A stretch of 64,000 bases of DNA from Ixodes scapularis (taxonomy: Eukaryota; Arthropoda; Arachnida; Ixodida; Ixodidae). Location: contig NW_024609948.1 in the NCBI RefSeq assembly GCF_016920785.2, forward strand, positions 1,852,362-1,916,361. Direction: 5' to 3'. The number at the start of each line of letters is the position of its first letter. The first letter of the stretch is position 1. The translations under genes and the position numbers were made by a program. Below are positions 38,904 through 49,836 of the stretch, one piece after another. A model generated the notes under the pieces. The model saw only the letters and a program-made list of their open reading frames with translations. It was not told the origin of the DNA and did not search any database.

Positions 38904-41047
38904 TCACTCTAGGGCTGGAATCCCCTCTTCTTGCCGCGGCGGCTCGACCAGAACCTGCACTACTTCGTCGACGACAGGTTCGTCTATCGCCAAGTCGTTC
39001 TCTTCGTCGTCTGACACTTCGACGTACTCGTCAAGGTTTTCCTCGCCTACGTAGGGCGAAATGTCGAACGTACCAGTGTCGGAGTGTTCTTCCAGCACGC
39101 TAGAGAGGTACCTTACGACATGTTCTTTCTTCACCTCGTCGTTAATGCCGATCTGATCGATGATACCCATTGCCTCGATGTAGTCGTGGTTGTCGTAATC
39201 TCCTCCTCCCTCCATATCAACATCCATATCTTCGTCATCACCCGGAGGCGCTACTCGTTGATTTGGCATAAAGCGTGAACATCGGGGGTCCCTCATGTCT
39301 CGCCAGAGCGTCTGGAAAGTCGGCAGCAAACGCTCTCCGTATATTCTTTCTAACGACTTTACAAAGTCGAGGAGAGTGTCGGAAGGAAAATAGCCATGGA
39401 TGTTTCTCATCATATCTATAAATTCGAGCGCCATGTACACCGGATTCGCTACGGACATGTATGGTTTGAGATTGGGCGTCGTGTATTCGTACGTCGACTT
39501 GTCTTCGTCTATCTCGAGCTGCCGAACAAGATCCAAAAAAAGATACATGGGCACCTTGGCCAGGCCAGGATTGTCGTGGCCGTACTCAAGAGACGTTTCA
39601 ATAAATGTGGCAACGTCCAAAAGAAGGACTGCCAGAAAGCGAGCGTGTTGATTATGTGTTCGGTGTACAATATCAAGCCAAACTTTAGAAAGGCGCTAAA
39701 CTGTAATTCGACGTACATTTGAGCCACGCGGAGACATAGTATTCTCTTTTTGGCCGACATGTACTCTGAGAAATTAGATATTTCAAAGGGATACTTGCCG
39801 GTATAGATTACTTCGACCGCCCTAACAAATACATCGAGGTCCGAATACTTGGTGACGCTACCTTGAAGGTACGGATTGATTCGAGTCATGTTGGCCAGCA
39901 GGTTCAGTAGAAAGACGTTGTCGCACGCGTGGGAACGCAGCACGTCGGCGATCGAGAAGAGTCGTAGGTCGGGCGCGACGTAAACGTTGTACAGGTCGCG
40001 TACGTTGCTGTTTGCCATACCCATAAACACGAGGGCGTGGCTGCCTCTGAGGAAACTATCGGAGGCCGCACGGTCTTGGGGTTTGGTAAAGTCCAGCTCG
40101 GTATTGTTGGACGCGTACACGACCGGGACCACGACTCCGTATTTCCTGCCGAGTTTCTGGGTGCTTTCCTTGAGTTGCGGTATGGAAACGTCCAAGATGT
40201 CAAAGCCCTGGAGGAGCGCGTTTAGTCTGTGTATGGCGGTGGGTAACATGACGGTCGTGCCGCTAATTTCGAAGAAGCGAAATATCTGCTGAACGCGCGT
40301 CAGGGCGTGGTCGAGAAAGTCGGGTGGTCGGTCTGGGGACACGGATTCGTGCTTTAGGTTTTCGATAAATTCGGACACGAGCTTGCGGTACTCGGCCGTC
40401 GTCTGGTCGTTTGTAGTACGTTTGTTACGCCACACGTGCTTCATGATGTTGAGGAAATTCTTTTCGATGGTAAAGTAATTTGGCAAGAGGTGGATCAGAA
40501 GGTAGACCGTCTGGACGTTGATGTATTTGCGTGGCATGGGCGTAGTCTTGGCTATGGGCTCGATGCCCACAAAGGCGCTTTCGAACGAGGACGACGAGCT
40601 CGGGTTCTGCGCTGCCTCGACGCCCTGTTTGTTTATGACGCTGCCGAAAATGGTGCGGGCCGGACGCGCGGGTTTGATTACGATGGCGTCGCTCTGCGAT
40701 AGAATGTAGGGCATGAGATTGTCCATGTTTTGGATCGAACTCAACCACTTGTTGAAGACGCGCATGTGCATCTGAAATTCGAACGGTTCCCCGTATTTTC
40801 TCAGTGTGGGCACGAGCTCAAAGAGTTTGGAGAGGTATTCGTTTTCGCGCTCGTTTAGCTTGTAATCTGCCAACTCGGTAAACATGCGCTGAGCGACCGA
40901 GTGAACGAACGAAGCCCCCGAGAGCTGCAGTCGGCGCGGGGACGTGTCCACGTCAAATAGTTTGGCCAACACGCGAACGTCCTCCACGGTAACGTTCAGC
41001 TCCGTCTGTTCGTCGGCGAAATGAACACCCCTGGGTCGGTCTGCCAT
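38904..41047 (-). pseudogene. tandem-family paralogue Y, with one frameshift
   Basis: Start at ATG 41047 (MADRPRGVHF); an earlier ATG at 41080 lies in a duplicated scrap of the neighbour. The frame is open to ~39509. At about 39610-39625 the sense continues one base out of phase in the frame ending at 38904: the first frame reads F-W-Q-S-F-F-W-T-L-P, the other L-L-D-V-A-T-F-I-E-T. Together they would make a ~710-aa protein like its two neighbours X and Z. Shared blocks are L-N-A-L-L-Q-G-F-D-I, Y-V-A-P-D-L-R-L-F...V-L-R-S-H-A and A-V-E-V-I-Y-T-G-K-Y-P-F. The C-terminus is acidic. Function is unknown; membrane or enzyme motifs are absent. Confidence 0.8.
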
Positions 41048-41404
41048 TTTTTTATTTAGTCTTTTTCTCTTTTTGGGCAATCTCGATGAGTTTCTTCCTC
41101 AAGGTCTCGGCCCCTCGTCGCCGCGTTGCTGTCTTCCACGGCGCCGCAGTAGACACCCTTGGAGTAGGTTACGATCTCTTGGTCGCAGATGCGATCGACG
41201 TAGTATACGATGTCTGCGTCGTCCGCACCCACGATCGAGTCTCAAGCGCCGTCAGACTCGAGAAGGCATTCACGGGAAACAGGTACTCGAGTCTGTAGTC
41301 GTTCAGAAATTCCAAATCGAGGATGCTTCGCCCCAGTCCTCCACGGTAACGTCCAGCTCCGTCTGTTCGTCGACGAAATGAAAACCCCTGGGTCGGTCTG
41401 CCAT
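41048..41404 (-). pseudogene. leftover of a tandem duplication of genes X and Y
   Basis: Between X (ends 41411) and Y (starts 41047). From 41404 it repeats the first ~65 bases of Y (MADRPRG-type start). It then jumps to a decayed copy of X's 3' end, in two pieces: the stretch matching 41847-41915 (Y-R-L-E-Y-L-F-P-V), and the last ~190 bases of X through its stop. Bases equivalent to about 41630-41845 of X are missing. This is what remains if the X-Y pair was duplicated and most of the inner Y and X were lost. Confidence 0.8.
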
Positions 41405-41410
41405 TTTTTA

Positions 41411-43420
41411 TTAAGTATTTTTCTCCTTTTGGGCAATCTCGATGAGCTTCTTCCTCAAGGCCTTGGCCCTCGTCGCCGCGTTGGTTGCTTCCACGGCGCC
41501 GCAGTAGATACCCTTGGAGTAGGTTACGGTCTCTTGGTCGCAGATGCGATCGACGTAGTATACGATGTCTGCGTCGTCCACACCCACGATCGAGTCGCAA
41601 GCGCCGTCAGACTCGAGGAGGCATTGAGACAGGATCTGTTCTCGCTTGAAGGCGATTCGATTCAACAACGCGTCGTCTATCGTTTCCATCGCGTCGCAGC
41701 TACCCAGATCTATACCTGGGTCCAGGCCCTCGTCGTTTGTGCCGGCATCCTTCAGGGCCTTGTAATATTCGTAACCGGCCGCCACGGAAGCGGCGTGAGT
41801 TGTAAATATAGACTTGCAGCGATCGTCAATGTCGGTTCGGAACCCCACGGGAAACAGGTACTCGAGTCTGTATTCGTTCAAAAAATCCAAATCGAGGATG
41901 TTTCGCCCCAGCTTTATGCGGTCAGGAAACGCGTCGTAGAGTGCGTCCAGAGTCTCGGCCGGATTCAGGACGGTCGGGTACCAGTCCATGGGCTCGTTCG
42001 AGTATATCCTACGGACGTCGTACTTGTTGTCCCTACACGCTTCCAAAAGGTCGAGCAAAGGTAGGAGGGGTAGGTATCCGACGTCGGATCCATCGACGCT
42101 CACCACGCGAAGTAGTTTGGCGTACATGACTGGTTTGTTGTGAAAGAGCGCCAGCCAAAAGATGGAAGGATAACACTCGTAACGGTTGTACGCCAAGATG
42201 CTCGTAAAATTTGTCTCCAAGTAGGCGCACCCGATGGCCAGGCAAAAGTATCTCTTGTACAGCGACACGGTTTTGGGGCTGGCCCACGAATAGAGCCCGC
42301 TCTCTATCACTTCTGCCGCTCGTGCAAATACCTGCATATCCGTGTAGTTACCGTACAGCTTGAGTCTGGTGAGTTCCTGCAGGGCTTGTAGGCACCAGAG
42401 ACTGTCAGCGCTACCCGATTTAATCACATCGGATGAACGATACAGGCGCAATTCGGGACTGACGTAGTAGTTCCAGACTTCGTTGTGTCGCAGGTTTTGT
42501 TCCCCGAGCACTAGTTTGATTATCGAGTACACCACGTATGCCCTGGTGCATGTCTCCGCGGCCAGTTCTCGGTCGGTGGCGAAGGAGGCCTTGAACAGGA
42601 CGTTGTAGTTTCGAGCCGCTCGAACGACGTTTCGCAAGAACGGATCGTCGTCGTTCACGTCTCGCAAATCGTGCCACCGGAGTAGCGCGTTCACCGCCTG
42701 CAAGGTTTGGTGAAGGGGCACATCCTTGGTGACCTGAGGAGTTACTTTGCAAAGGGTCATGTCCAGTACGTGTGGGTGGCGTTCGCTCATGATCCCTTTC
42801 AATAGGAGCAGGGCGGTTGGCGACACCCAGCGGGGTAGGGAGAGAGACGGGCTTCCGTCGTTTCGTTCTCTGTTTGGAGAGTCGACGACCTCCACGCCGA
42901 GACGGACGTAGTTGACTATGTCTCGCCCTTCGCTATAGCAATCCGTCGGGTTCTCGCATTCTGGCGGCTGCCTAGTAGGAGGTCCCGACACTAGCTTGCA
43001 AGTCACGAGCCTGTCCGGTCTTCTTCGACTCTGACGGGCGAATGCAGCGTTGGGTTGGTCGTCGTCGTCCTCGTCGTGTAGGCTCCACACGCGTTCGCTA
43101 TACTTTGCGTTGGGGTACCGCTTATAATCGTGCATAAATGAGGCGAGCGGATCGATCCACTGGAAGAAGACGGCCAATACGTTTCTGGGGTCGTGGCGAG
43201 ACGGAAGTTTGAGTTTGTGGATGAAGGGAAGGTAGACGAGATTATAGAGAAACTTTACGTCGTCCGTACCACCTCCGTCCCTGTAAGAGGTGAGGCGTCT
43301 CGTAACAGAATCGACTATTGCTTCGTACAAGTCCTTACCTGTCTTTAGACGTCGTTCGTCTATGTTTAGTCTGTTTGCCAGGATCTTTGCATCCGCGACG
43401 GTTAGGTACGGTGCCGACAT
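41411..43420 (-). CDS. tandem-family paralogue X, 669 aa
   Basis: Starts MSAPYLTVADAKILANRL at 43420; open to a TAA by 41411. The N-terminal domain has A-K-I-L-A-N-R-L-N-I-D (compare V-R-V-L-A-K-L-F-D-V-D in Y). The middle has V-N-A-L-L-R-W-H-D-L, Y-Y-V-S-P-E-L-R-L-Y...V-I-K-S-G and A-A-E-V-I-E-S-G-L-Y, in the same order as Y and Z. The end is lysine-rich (A-Q-K-E-K-N-T). It is the only one of the three with a clean upstream and downstream. No known family is recognised; a structural role (repeated virion protein) is possible but unsupported by motifs. Confidence 0.8.
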   Translation of the reverse strand: MSAPYLTVADAKILANRLNIDERRLKTGKDLYEAIVDSVTRRLTSYRDGGGTDDVKFLYNLVYLPFIHKLKLPSRHDPRNVLAVFFQWIDPLASFMHDYKRYPNAKYSERVWSLHDEDDDDQPNAAFARQSRRRPDRLVTCKLVSGPPTRQPPECENPTDCYSEGRDIVNYVRLGVEVVDSPNRERNDGSPSLSLPRWVSPTALLLLKGIMSERHPHVLDMTLCKVTPQVTKDVPLHQTLQAVNALLRWHDLRDVNDDDPFLRNVVRAARNYNVLFKASFATDRELAAETCTRAYVVYSIIKLVLGEQNLRHNEVWNYYVSPELRLYRSSDVIKSGSADSLWCLQALQELTRLKLYGNYTDMQVFARAAEVIESGLYSWASPKTVSLYKRYFCLAIGCAYLETNFTSILAYNRYECYPSIFWLALFHNKPVMYAKLLRVVSVDGSDVGYLPLLPLLDLLEACRDNKYDVRRIYSNEPMDWYPTVLNPAETLDALYDAFPDRIKLGRNILDLDFLNEYRLEYLFPVGFRTDIDDRCKSIFTTHAASVAAGYEYYKALKDAGTNDEGLDPGIDLGSCDAMETIDDALLNRIAFKREQILSQCLLESDGACDSIVGVDDADIVYYVDRICDQETVTYSKGIYCGAVEATNAATRAKALRKKLIEIAQKEKNT

Positions 43421-43474
43421 GTTTTTATTTTAAACACACCAGCCATTTGGAGGGATCCAAAAACTTTATTATTT

Positions 43475-45241
43475 TCAAATGTAGCGCACGCCAACGTCCA
43501 AATTCTGTGGGATCTTGGCAAAGACGTATTCGAGTTCCATGTGCGGCAAGAGGATTTCTTGTCGCAGGTCTTCCGGCGCAAATTGCATGTACGATAGCAG
43601 ATGACCGGCAAAGTCCCTCGCTCTGATTTCGTTGGGCCCGTTAAAGTTGACGACGTCCTTGAGTGCGTTGGCGTACTTGACGAACGCGTAGATCGGGGCA
43701 AATATTTTGGGGTACTCGCTCGACACGCCGGGAAGTTTGCCGTAGCAAAAATGGACGCGGCCGTCCTTTGATTTGTTGTCGGCGAGCACGCCGGCCATCT
43801 GCATGTTGCAGTCCAAGACCAGTCGGAAAAGGAAAGTGACAATTTCGTAGCGTTCATCTTGCTTCGCCTTGTTTCGACCGTGGTGCAGAACAAAATCTAG
43901 ATACTCGGGTCGCTTTTCGAAAACCGAATGTAGCACGTACAGGTTGGTCTGTAGGGCCTTTAACCGTCTACACTGCACGTAGTCTCTAAACTTTACCAGG
44001 TAGTATGCTTCCAAAAAGGCTAGGCAGAGATAGCGTTTCTCCAGAGATATCACGTCGACCGGGTGGTACTTGCTGCCAAACGGGTAGCGGCCCGTGGCCA
44101 CCGCCTCCTCGGCCCTCGAAATGATGTGTTTGTCCTTGTAGCCAGCCTCGATTCTTGCGTCGCTTGGCACCAACATCAGCAGGCGTTCTAAAGCGTGCAG
44201 GCAAAAGGTGGACGTGGCCGCGTGCGTCGTCAACACAGAAGTGAGCGTGTCCACCTTGCACTTGTCTGTCACGTACAGCTTGTACAGGTCGTGCGGTCTC
44301 AGCGAATCGCCTGAGGCACCCATGAGCATCTTAATTAGGTAAAATCGTAGCATGTTGCAAGTGTTCTTCTCGAGAATCTGCTTGTCGGTCGCCAGTGAGG
44401 CCTGAAAAACGACGTTAGGCTTGCGCGCCGTTATGTTTATGCGCTTCAGAAAGGTTTGCGAGTCGTTAGAATCGAACAGGTCAAAGGCTTGCAACAGTCC
44501 GTTAATGTTGTGTATGGCCTGTCGCATGTTGATTTGGGACTCGCGCGAAGATTCAATTTTTTTCGAAACTATGCAACACGCCAGGTCCAGATTGAGTGGC
44601 TTGTTGTAAGTCAGGATCTCGCCAATCAGTAATAGACTCTGGACGCTCAGGTGCTTGACGTACGTCGGGTAAATGGGCGTGACCGTCATCGAAGTGTTGG
44701 GTTCTTTGAGGGCGTTCGTGTTTAGGGCATTTTTCTTTGACTTGGCCGCCGTTGCCACGTCCACAACGTCCAGCTCCATCGGGCAATCGGTCTTGTAGGC
44801 CACGGACACGTCGGGGACGCGCCGCACTTTATCCAACCACCCCATAAAGTACTGGAGCAGAACCTTAAAATCGGTCGTCTTGGGTGGCGACGACGTCGGC
44901 AGGACTTCTTCCAGCACCTCGGTCATGTAACCCAGGGCCCTGTCCACTCTGCAATTCTCCTGAATCTCGGAAAACATGCGAGACACCACCAAATGCACAA
45001 ACTGCGCGCCCGTCATGGCCTTGTCCGCGCTCAGCGCAATTCCAAATTGATCGGCGGCGGCTCGCACCTCGGTGTTACGCGCGCGCGGATAGTCGTACGT
45101 GCTGAGGTTGACGACGGTGTTTTCGTGTTCCATGATCACGCCGCTAACGGCGTCCACGTGCGTAAACTTGTTTGTGACGTACTCGTTGGCATTTTCACCC
45201 AGTCTGATGTGGACCGGGTCTTTCTCTAGCAGCGGATCCAT
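43475..45241 (-). CDS. tandem-family paralogue Z, 588 aa
   Basis: Starts MDPLLEKDPVHIRLGENA at 45241, divergent from the DNA polymerase gene. It shares with X and Y I-N-G-L-L-Q-A-F-D-L, L-Y-K-L-Y-V-T-D-K-C...L-T-T-H-A and A-E-E-A-V-A-T-G-R-Y-P-F-G. It is intact. The 54-base gap to X contains a T-rich terminator-like stretch. The divergent upstream region holds AT-rich promoter-like sequence. Function is unknown. Confidence 0.8.
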   Translation of the reverse strand: MDPLLEKDPVHIRLGENANEYVTNKFTHVDAVSGVIMEHENTVVNLSTYDYPRARNTEVRAAADQFGIALSADKAMTGAQFVHLVVSRMFSEIQENCRVDRALGYMTEVLEEVLPTSSPPKTTDFKVLLQYFMGWLDKVRRVPDVSVAYKTDCPMELDVVDVATAAKSKKNALNTNALKEPNTSMTVTPIYPTYVKHLSVQSLLLIGEILTYNKPLNLDLACCIVSKKIESSRESQINMRQAIHNINGLLQAFDLFDSNDSQTFLKRINITARKPNVVFQASLATDKQILEKNTCNMLRFYLIKMLMGASGDSLRPHDLYKLYVTDKCKVDTLTSVLTTHAATSTFCLHALERLLMLVPSDARIEAGYKDKHIISRAEEAVATGRYPFGSKYHPVDVISLEKRYLCLAFLEAYYLVKFRDYVQCRRLKALQTNLYVLHSVFEKRPEYLDFVLHHGRNKAKQDERYEIVTFLFRLVLDCNMQMAGVLADNKSKDGRVHFCYGKLPGVSSEYPKIFAPIYAFVKYANALKDVVNFNGPNEIRARDFAGHLLSYMQFAPEDLRQEILLPHMELEYVFAKIPQNLDVGVRYI

Positions 45242-45347
45242 ATTTTATTTATAACCTTTTTTATGACCTCGGTCGTTATCGGAAGCTCCGCCTCACGCGC
45301 CATAAATATATTGAGGGGAGTCGCGCTCCGGCGTATGCCGCATAAAG
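45242..45347. promoter_or_regulatory. divergent promoter between paralogue Z and DNA polymerase
   Basis: AT-rich elements at 45243-45260 (TTTTATTTATAACC) face paralogue Z, and CATAAATATATTG at 45301-45313 lies 35-45 bases before the polymerase ATG. No repeats were noticed. Confidence 0.5.
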
Positions 45348-48300
45348 ATGTATCTCTACGCCGTGGACTACGAGTACGTGTACGACAAGTTTAGCGGCAA
45401 CTCGAAAATGGCGATCTATTGCAAAAGAAAGGGTCGCGACGGTCTGTACGTGTCGTGCGTGGTGTACGTGCTATGGTCCAGCTACCTTTACGTTTCCGTC
45501 AAGGAATGCGCCATTTATAAGTACGAACGATGGGGCGGAAACGAGGACGACAACGAGTCGGACGCCGACTATGTCAGGCGTGATGTCGTGGATGGGCGAC
45601 TGCAGCGACAGAAGCTCGAAATGTCGTCGGCTTCCAACGTGCGGTGCGAGGTGGTCGAGAAGCTCAACGGCTATGGATTCCGCGAGGCTGAAGACGTCTA
45701 CCTCAAGGTGTACATCTCGGACCCCAAACTCATGCGGGCGTTTCTCCACGGCATGCCGGCCGGATCCACCTTTGGCGGCCAAGTGGATTCCATCATCCAG
45801 TTTATGGTGGACCTCGAGGTTACGCCCTGGCTCTACGTAGCGGACGACAAGATACGAAGCCTGCAGCGGAACGGCACCTGTTTTTCGCGAAGAATCGAGG
45901 AGTTTGATGTCGTGGACTGTAGGGATCTGAAGCCGGTCGTCGAAGAGTTTGAGTTTGATTTCGACGCGGCCGACAAGACACGTGCGTCGCACTGGGACTT
46001 TGGTAACCGCCTCGTGGATTGCCGAACGCACTGCCGATTTCTGCACTCGGACACCTGCAATCTGGAAGAGTTTGCCGCTGAGCTGAAGAAGCAGCACGTC
46101 AACGTTACCCGGTCTTTGGCGGGGCCTTCGCGTTACTATCTCCGCGTCTGTCACGAAAAGGTGAACACCGACTTTAAGCTAAAGTGGGATGACGACTACG
46201 TGCGGTTCGAGAAGGGACCGACGAAGGCCGTGACGATAGTGGACAGGGCCACGAACGAGGCACACTGCACCTTCGACGATTGGCTGTGGCGGTGTGGACG
46301 GACGGCGACTGGGATCGCCATCTCGAGAAAGTTTGAGTGTAGGGAAAAGTTTAGCTACCGCAAACCACTCGACATACCGCCCGTGGTCACAATGTGCTTT
46401 GACATAGAGTGCATAAGCGACGACGAAGTGAACTTTCCCATCGCTAAGCTGGGGGATTCCATAATTCAGATTGCCTGCGTCACCGTACACGACATGCTCC
46501 GCACAAAATTGACCGACTATTCGAAAGCCGACTGCATACAAAAGACCGTGTTTACGGTGGGCTACTGCTCGCCCATCCCCGGCGTCAGAGTCGTGAGCTG
46601 CATCGACGAGAAGGAGCTGCTGAGGGCATTCAACTCGCACTTTGTCGAGATGGACCCGGACATTGTCACCGGCTACAACATAATCAACTTTGACTTTCCC
46701 TACGTGTTGCAGCGAATGGACATGCTCAAGGTGACCCAGACTATGAGCAGACGCAAGTGGTGTCGGTGGACCCACTACCACAAGTACGCCAGTGGTCGCA
46801 TCGAGTATTTCAAGCCGCCGACGCCGGACAACGTGGCCAGTCCGGAATGGCGCAAGTGCGTGCGCGACAACCAGGCCAAGTCGTGGAACACGGAGATAGT
46901 CTTGACCACGCCGTCGCGGGTCGTCATCGACATGTACAAGATTATTCAGGAGGGGCAGTTTCGCTTGCGGCGGGAGACGCTGGACGCAGTCTCTTCGCAC
47001 TTTCTCGGCGGTGAGACCAAGGAAAACGTAAAGTACAAGGACATGTTTCGGCTCTTTCACGGCGGACCCGACGATAGGAAAAAAATTGCGAGTTACTGCG
47101 TCCAGGACTGCATGCTGCCCCTCAAGCTGATGACCAAGCTCACGACGCTCGCCTCGACGCTGCAGTTTGCCAAGGTCAACATGATACCGATGCGCTACGT
47201 GCACGGAAAGGGGCAGCAGATCAGGGCCTTTTCTCTGATTTTGCACGAGGCGAAGGCGCGCAACATGATCTTTCCCTCCTTTGTGCCGCCCGTCGGTATG
47301 GACAGTTTCCAGGGGGCCACCGTCGTGGAGCCGTACAGGGGCTTTTACCAGAGCCCGGTGCTGACCTTGGACTTTGCGTCTCTTTACCCCTCGATAATCA
47401 TTGCGTAAAATCTCTGCTTCACGACGCTCAAGACAAACGTCGGAGAAAACGTCGGCGAGATGGTCTATCACCGGAACGCGAGGCTGGTGTGTGACAAAGT
47501 GTCGGACGAAGAGCCTCGGAGGCAGGCCACGATAGGGGCGGTTTTCTCTCGTGGCATCAAGCCTGAGCTCAAGAAGAAGCATAATGTCAAGCGATTGCAG
47601 AGGGGGCAGACCACTTTGGATAAGTTTGTATCCAAATCTCGCAAGACGTCCGTACCCGCCGCTATCGCGCGAGCATCCGCCTCGCACAAAGAGGAGGTGG
47701 AGTTTGCCAACGGCGAGATCCTAACCCCGTCCGGCGATCGCTTCGTCGACCCGAGCGTGAGACTGGGCGTCATCCCGAAGGTGATTGTTCGACTCCTAAA
47801 CGCTAGACGCGAGGTCCGCGCGGAGATGAAGAAGGAGACTGACCCTTTCGTCAACATGCTGCTCAACAACCAGCAACTGGCCATAAAGTGCACCGCCAAC
47901 TCGATGTAAGGCTTCACCGGTGCGCTCGAGAAGGGAGTGCTATCTTGCGTGCAAGTGTCGCGCAGCGTCACGGCCTTTGGCAGGAGACTCATCGGGAGGA
48001 CCAAGGCGTACGTCGGCGAGTATCAGGAGCGCGTCGACGACGGCGAGTTTGCCGAGGAGTACGTCGAGGTCCCTCCGCCGCGCAACCTTTCCGTAATATA
48101 CGGCGACACCGATTCCGTGATGATCAAGACGCCAGACGGAACCAGCATCGAGACTGCTCTCGTGTGGGGCGAGAAAACTTGCGAGTGGATCAACGGACAT
48201 TACCGGCGTCCGATAGAGTTGGAGTTTGAAAAGATTTATTGCCCATACATTCTATTTACGAAAAAGCGCTACGCCGGTAGGATGTTTGTCGACGCCAACA

Positions 48301-48395
48301 CTCCTCCCAAGGTCGACTGTAAGGGCCTGGAGAACGTGCGGAGAGATACCTGTCCCTACGTGTCGGAAGTCGTCTCCGAGACCATTTCTCTTTGA
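45348..48395 (+). pseudogene. family-B DNA polymerase, two in-frame TAA stops and truncated 3' end
   Basis: Start MYLYAVDYEYVYDKF. The 3'-5' exonuclease motifs are present: Exo I CFDIECIS (~350), Exo II TGYNIINFDFPY (~440) and Exo III YCVQDC (~582). The polymerase motifs are DFASLYPSIII (motif A, ~674), A-N-S-M-stop-G-F-T-G (motif B, ~850), YGDTDSVMI (motif C, ~917) and KKRYAGRM (~971). A TAA at 47406-47408 follows I-I-I-A, where relatives have an H or Y before N-L-C. A second TAA at 47907-47909 sits at the invariant tyrosine of motif B (N-S-x-Y-G). Reading in frame past both stops remains polymerase-like. The thumb begins (V-R-R-D-T-C-P-Y-V) but is cut off at about 48388 by an unrelated sequence, so the gene lacks its last part. 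As found it cannot give an active polymerase unless the stops are suppressed. Confidence 0.92.
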
Positions 48396-49758
48396 AGGTG
48401 TTTGCGTGAGCAAACGAAATGTCCTCCAGAGACTCGTACATTCTGTCGCGGGCAATTTGTACGATGTTGCGATACACCGAGTTGCCGTACGTCTTTACGG
48501 CACGGTACATTTCGTTAAACGGGTTGTCGTCCGAATGTGTGAGCTGGACGAGCTTTTCGGCGAGGTTATTGTTGGTCAACAGGTCGCTCAACTTGTTTAT
48601 GTGTATCATTTGGTCGCCGAGTTTCTCGTCTCCGACGTTCATGAAGTCGAACGCCCTGGGGTCGCCTTTAGCCTTGGACATGAGATCAAACACGTGTAGG
48701 TGCCTCGCCGCCAGAATCTCGTCCATGACTTGTTGACGAGCCGAGCTAGGCGCGTTGGCGCGATCCTTCATTACGGACTTGCACAGGTACTTGAGCCAAA
48801 CAAAGAAGCTGAGTACCGCGACGTAGGTGCGCGTGGCGTCGTTTTCAAACAGGGCGTCTATCTTGCGCAGGTAGTACAGGGCGTTGGTCGAGTCCGAGTT
48901 TTGGTAGATGATGTACTTGGGGATGATACCCACTCCCTGCGCTCCGAAGCCGTAGTGCCTGATTTCGCCTTCGCGATTCTCGAGTGGGGTGGTTTTAGGT
49001 CTGTACAGGTAGTCCATGTAGGCGTGCGGTGTGTCGTCCGTCACCGACAAAAAGACCACGGACCTCGTGTCGTCGCTCTGAGAGCCCGGAATGACCGAAT
49101 CTGCTCCTACGGAGACGCTGTTAAACGAAAGGTCCATCGGCTCGATCCTATCGGAAGCGTCTTTCATGATTTCCCGAGCCAGGCTCATGGTATTGTCCAT
49201 GTGCTGAAGGTAGTGCGCCAGGATCAACTGCCGGACGTGCAGCACGTTGCCTTTGCTCTTGGCGTCGGCTGCCGACTCGTCTTCCTGCTTGATGTTTTCA
49301 ATGTCCTTGATGCGCTTCTTGATCGCTTTGAGCTCTTTCTCGTAAATGTTGCGGTTGAAGATGTCTTGCTCCGCTTCGGCCGTGGAAATGTTGTCTATCA
49401 CGCCGGTCATCTTCTTCCTGAGTCGCATTAGGTATTCGTTGTACATCTTGTTAAAGTAGTCGTCGTCCAGTCTGCTCACGAGGTTGTTTATCGACACGGA
49501 TGGCGGGGGCGGCTCCGTCTTTTTTTGAGGCTCTGTCGCCAAAAAGAGCTTGTGCTTGTGCTGCAATTGCAGGTCCGCGTTCTGAGCGCGATATAGAACC
49601 TGGGTGAGTTGGTCCATGTAGGTTCGCGTGTAAGAATCGAGACCGTAGGCACGGGCCTCCTGCTCGGCCTTCTGGAGCTTAGCGGCGAGCCTATTGCGCT
49701 GCTCGTCGTGCATCGCGTTTATCTCGTCCGAGTGACGGGTAAAGTCGTCCACGTACAT
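48256..49758 (-). pseudogene. hypothetical coiled-coil-like protein, 3'-truncated
   Basis: Starts MYVDDFTRHSDEINAMH at 49758. The first ~180 residues are rich in predicted coiled coil (A-A-K-L-Q-K-A-E-Q-E-A-R; K-A-I-K-K-R-I-K-D-I-E-N). A later compact domain has F-F-V-W-L-K-Y-L. The last 44 codons (below 48388) are only antisense to the polymerase, so the true C-terminus is lost. The frame upstream of its ATG continues, open, back to the TAG that ends the gene at 49837, so it may once have been one gene with that one. No family is recognised. Confidence 0.68.
48380..48395. other. rearrangement junction: DNA polymerase thumb to minus-strand gene
   Basis: To the left, polymerase sense is recognisable to V-S-E-T; to the right, minus-strand sense is recognisable from H-A-N-T-F-K-E-K. 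Both genes lack their 3' ends, so they meet tail-to-tail within a few bases. A deletion or inversion fusing two gene interiors is the simplest explanation. A low-quality assembly join is the alternative. Confidence 0.7.
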
Positions 49759-49836
49759 CGGACGCGCGTTACCACCCTTTGTCTGGTCGCGACAGGGCGG
49801 GCAGCCGGCGCCGTCGGTGAAGGCGTAGTCTGGCGC

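Noticed and set aside
46179..47687. Minus-strand frame of 502 codons
   Set aside because: It is fully antisense to the DNA polymerase motifs A and Exo I-III; the polymerase sense is certain.
47406..47909. TAA decoded as tyrosine throughout this virus
   Set aside because: Many neighbouring genes end naturally in TAA (for example at 1351, 24254, 31136, 55165), often followed by AATAAA; wholesale reassignment does not fit, so decay is the simpler reading.
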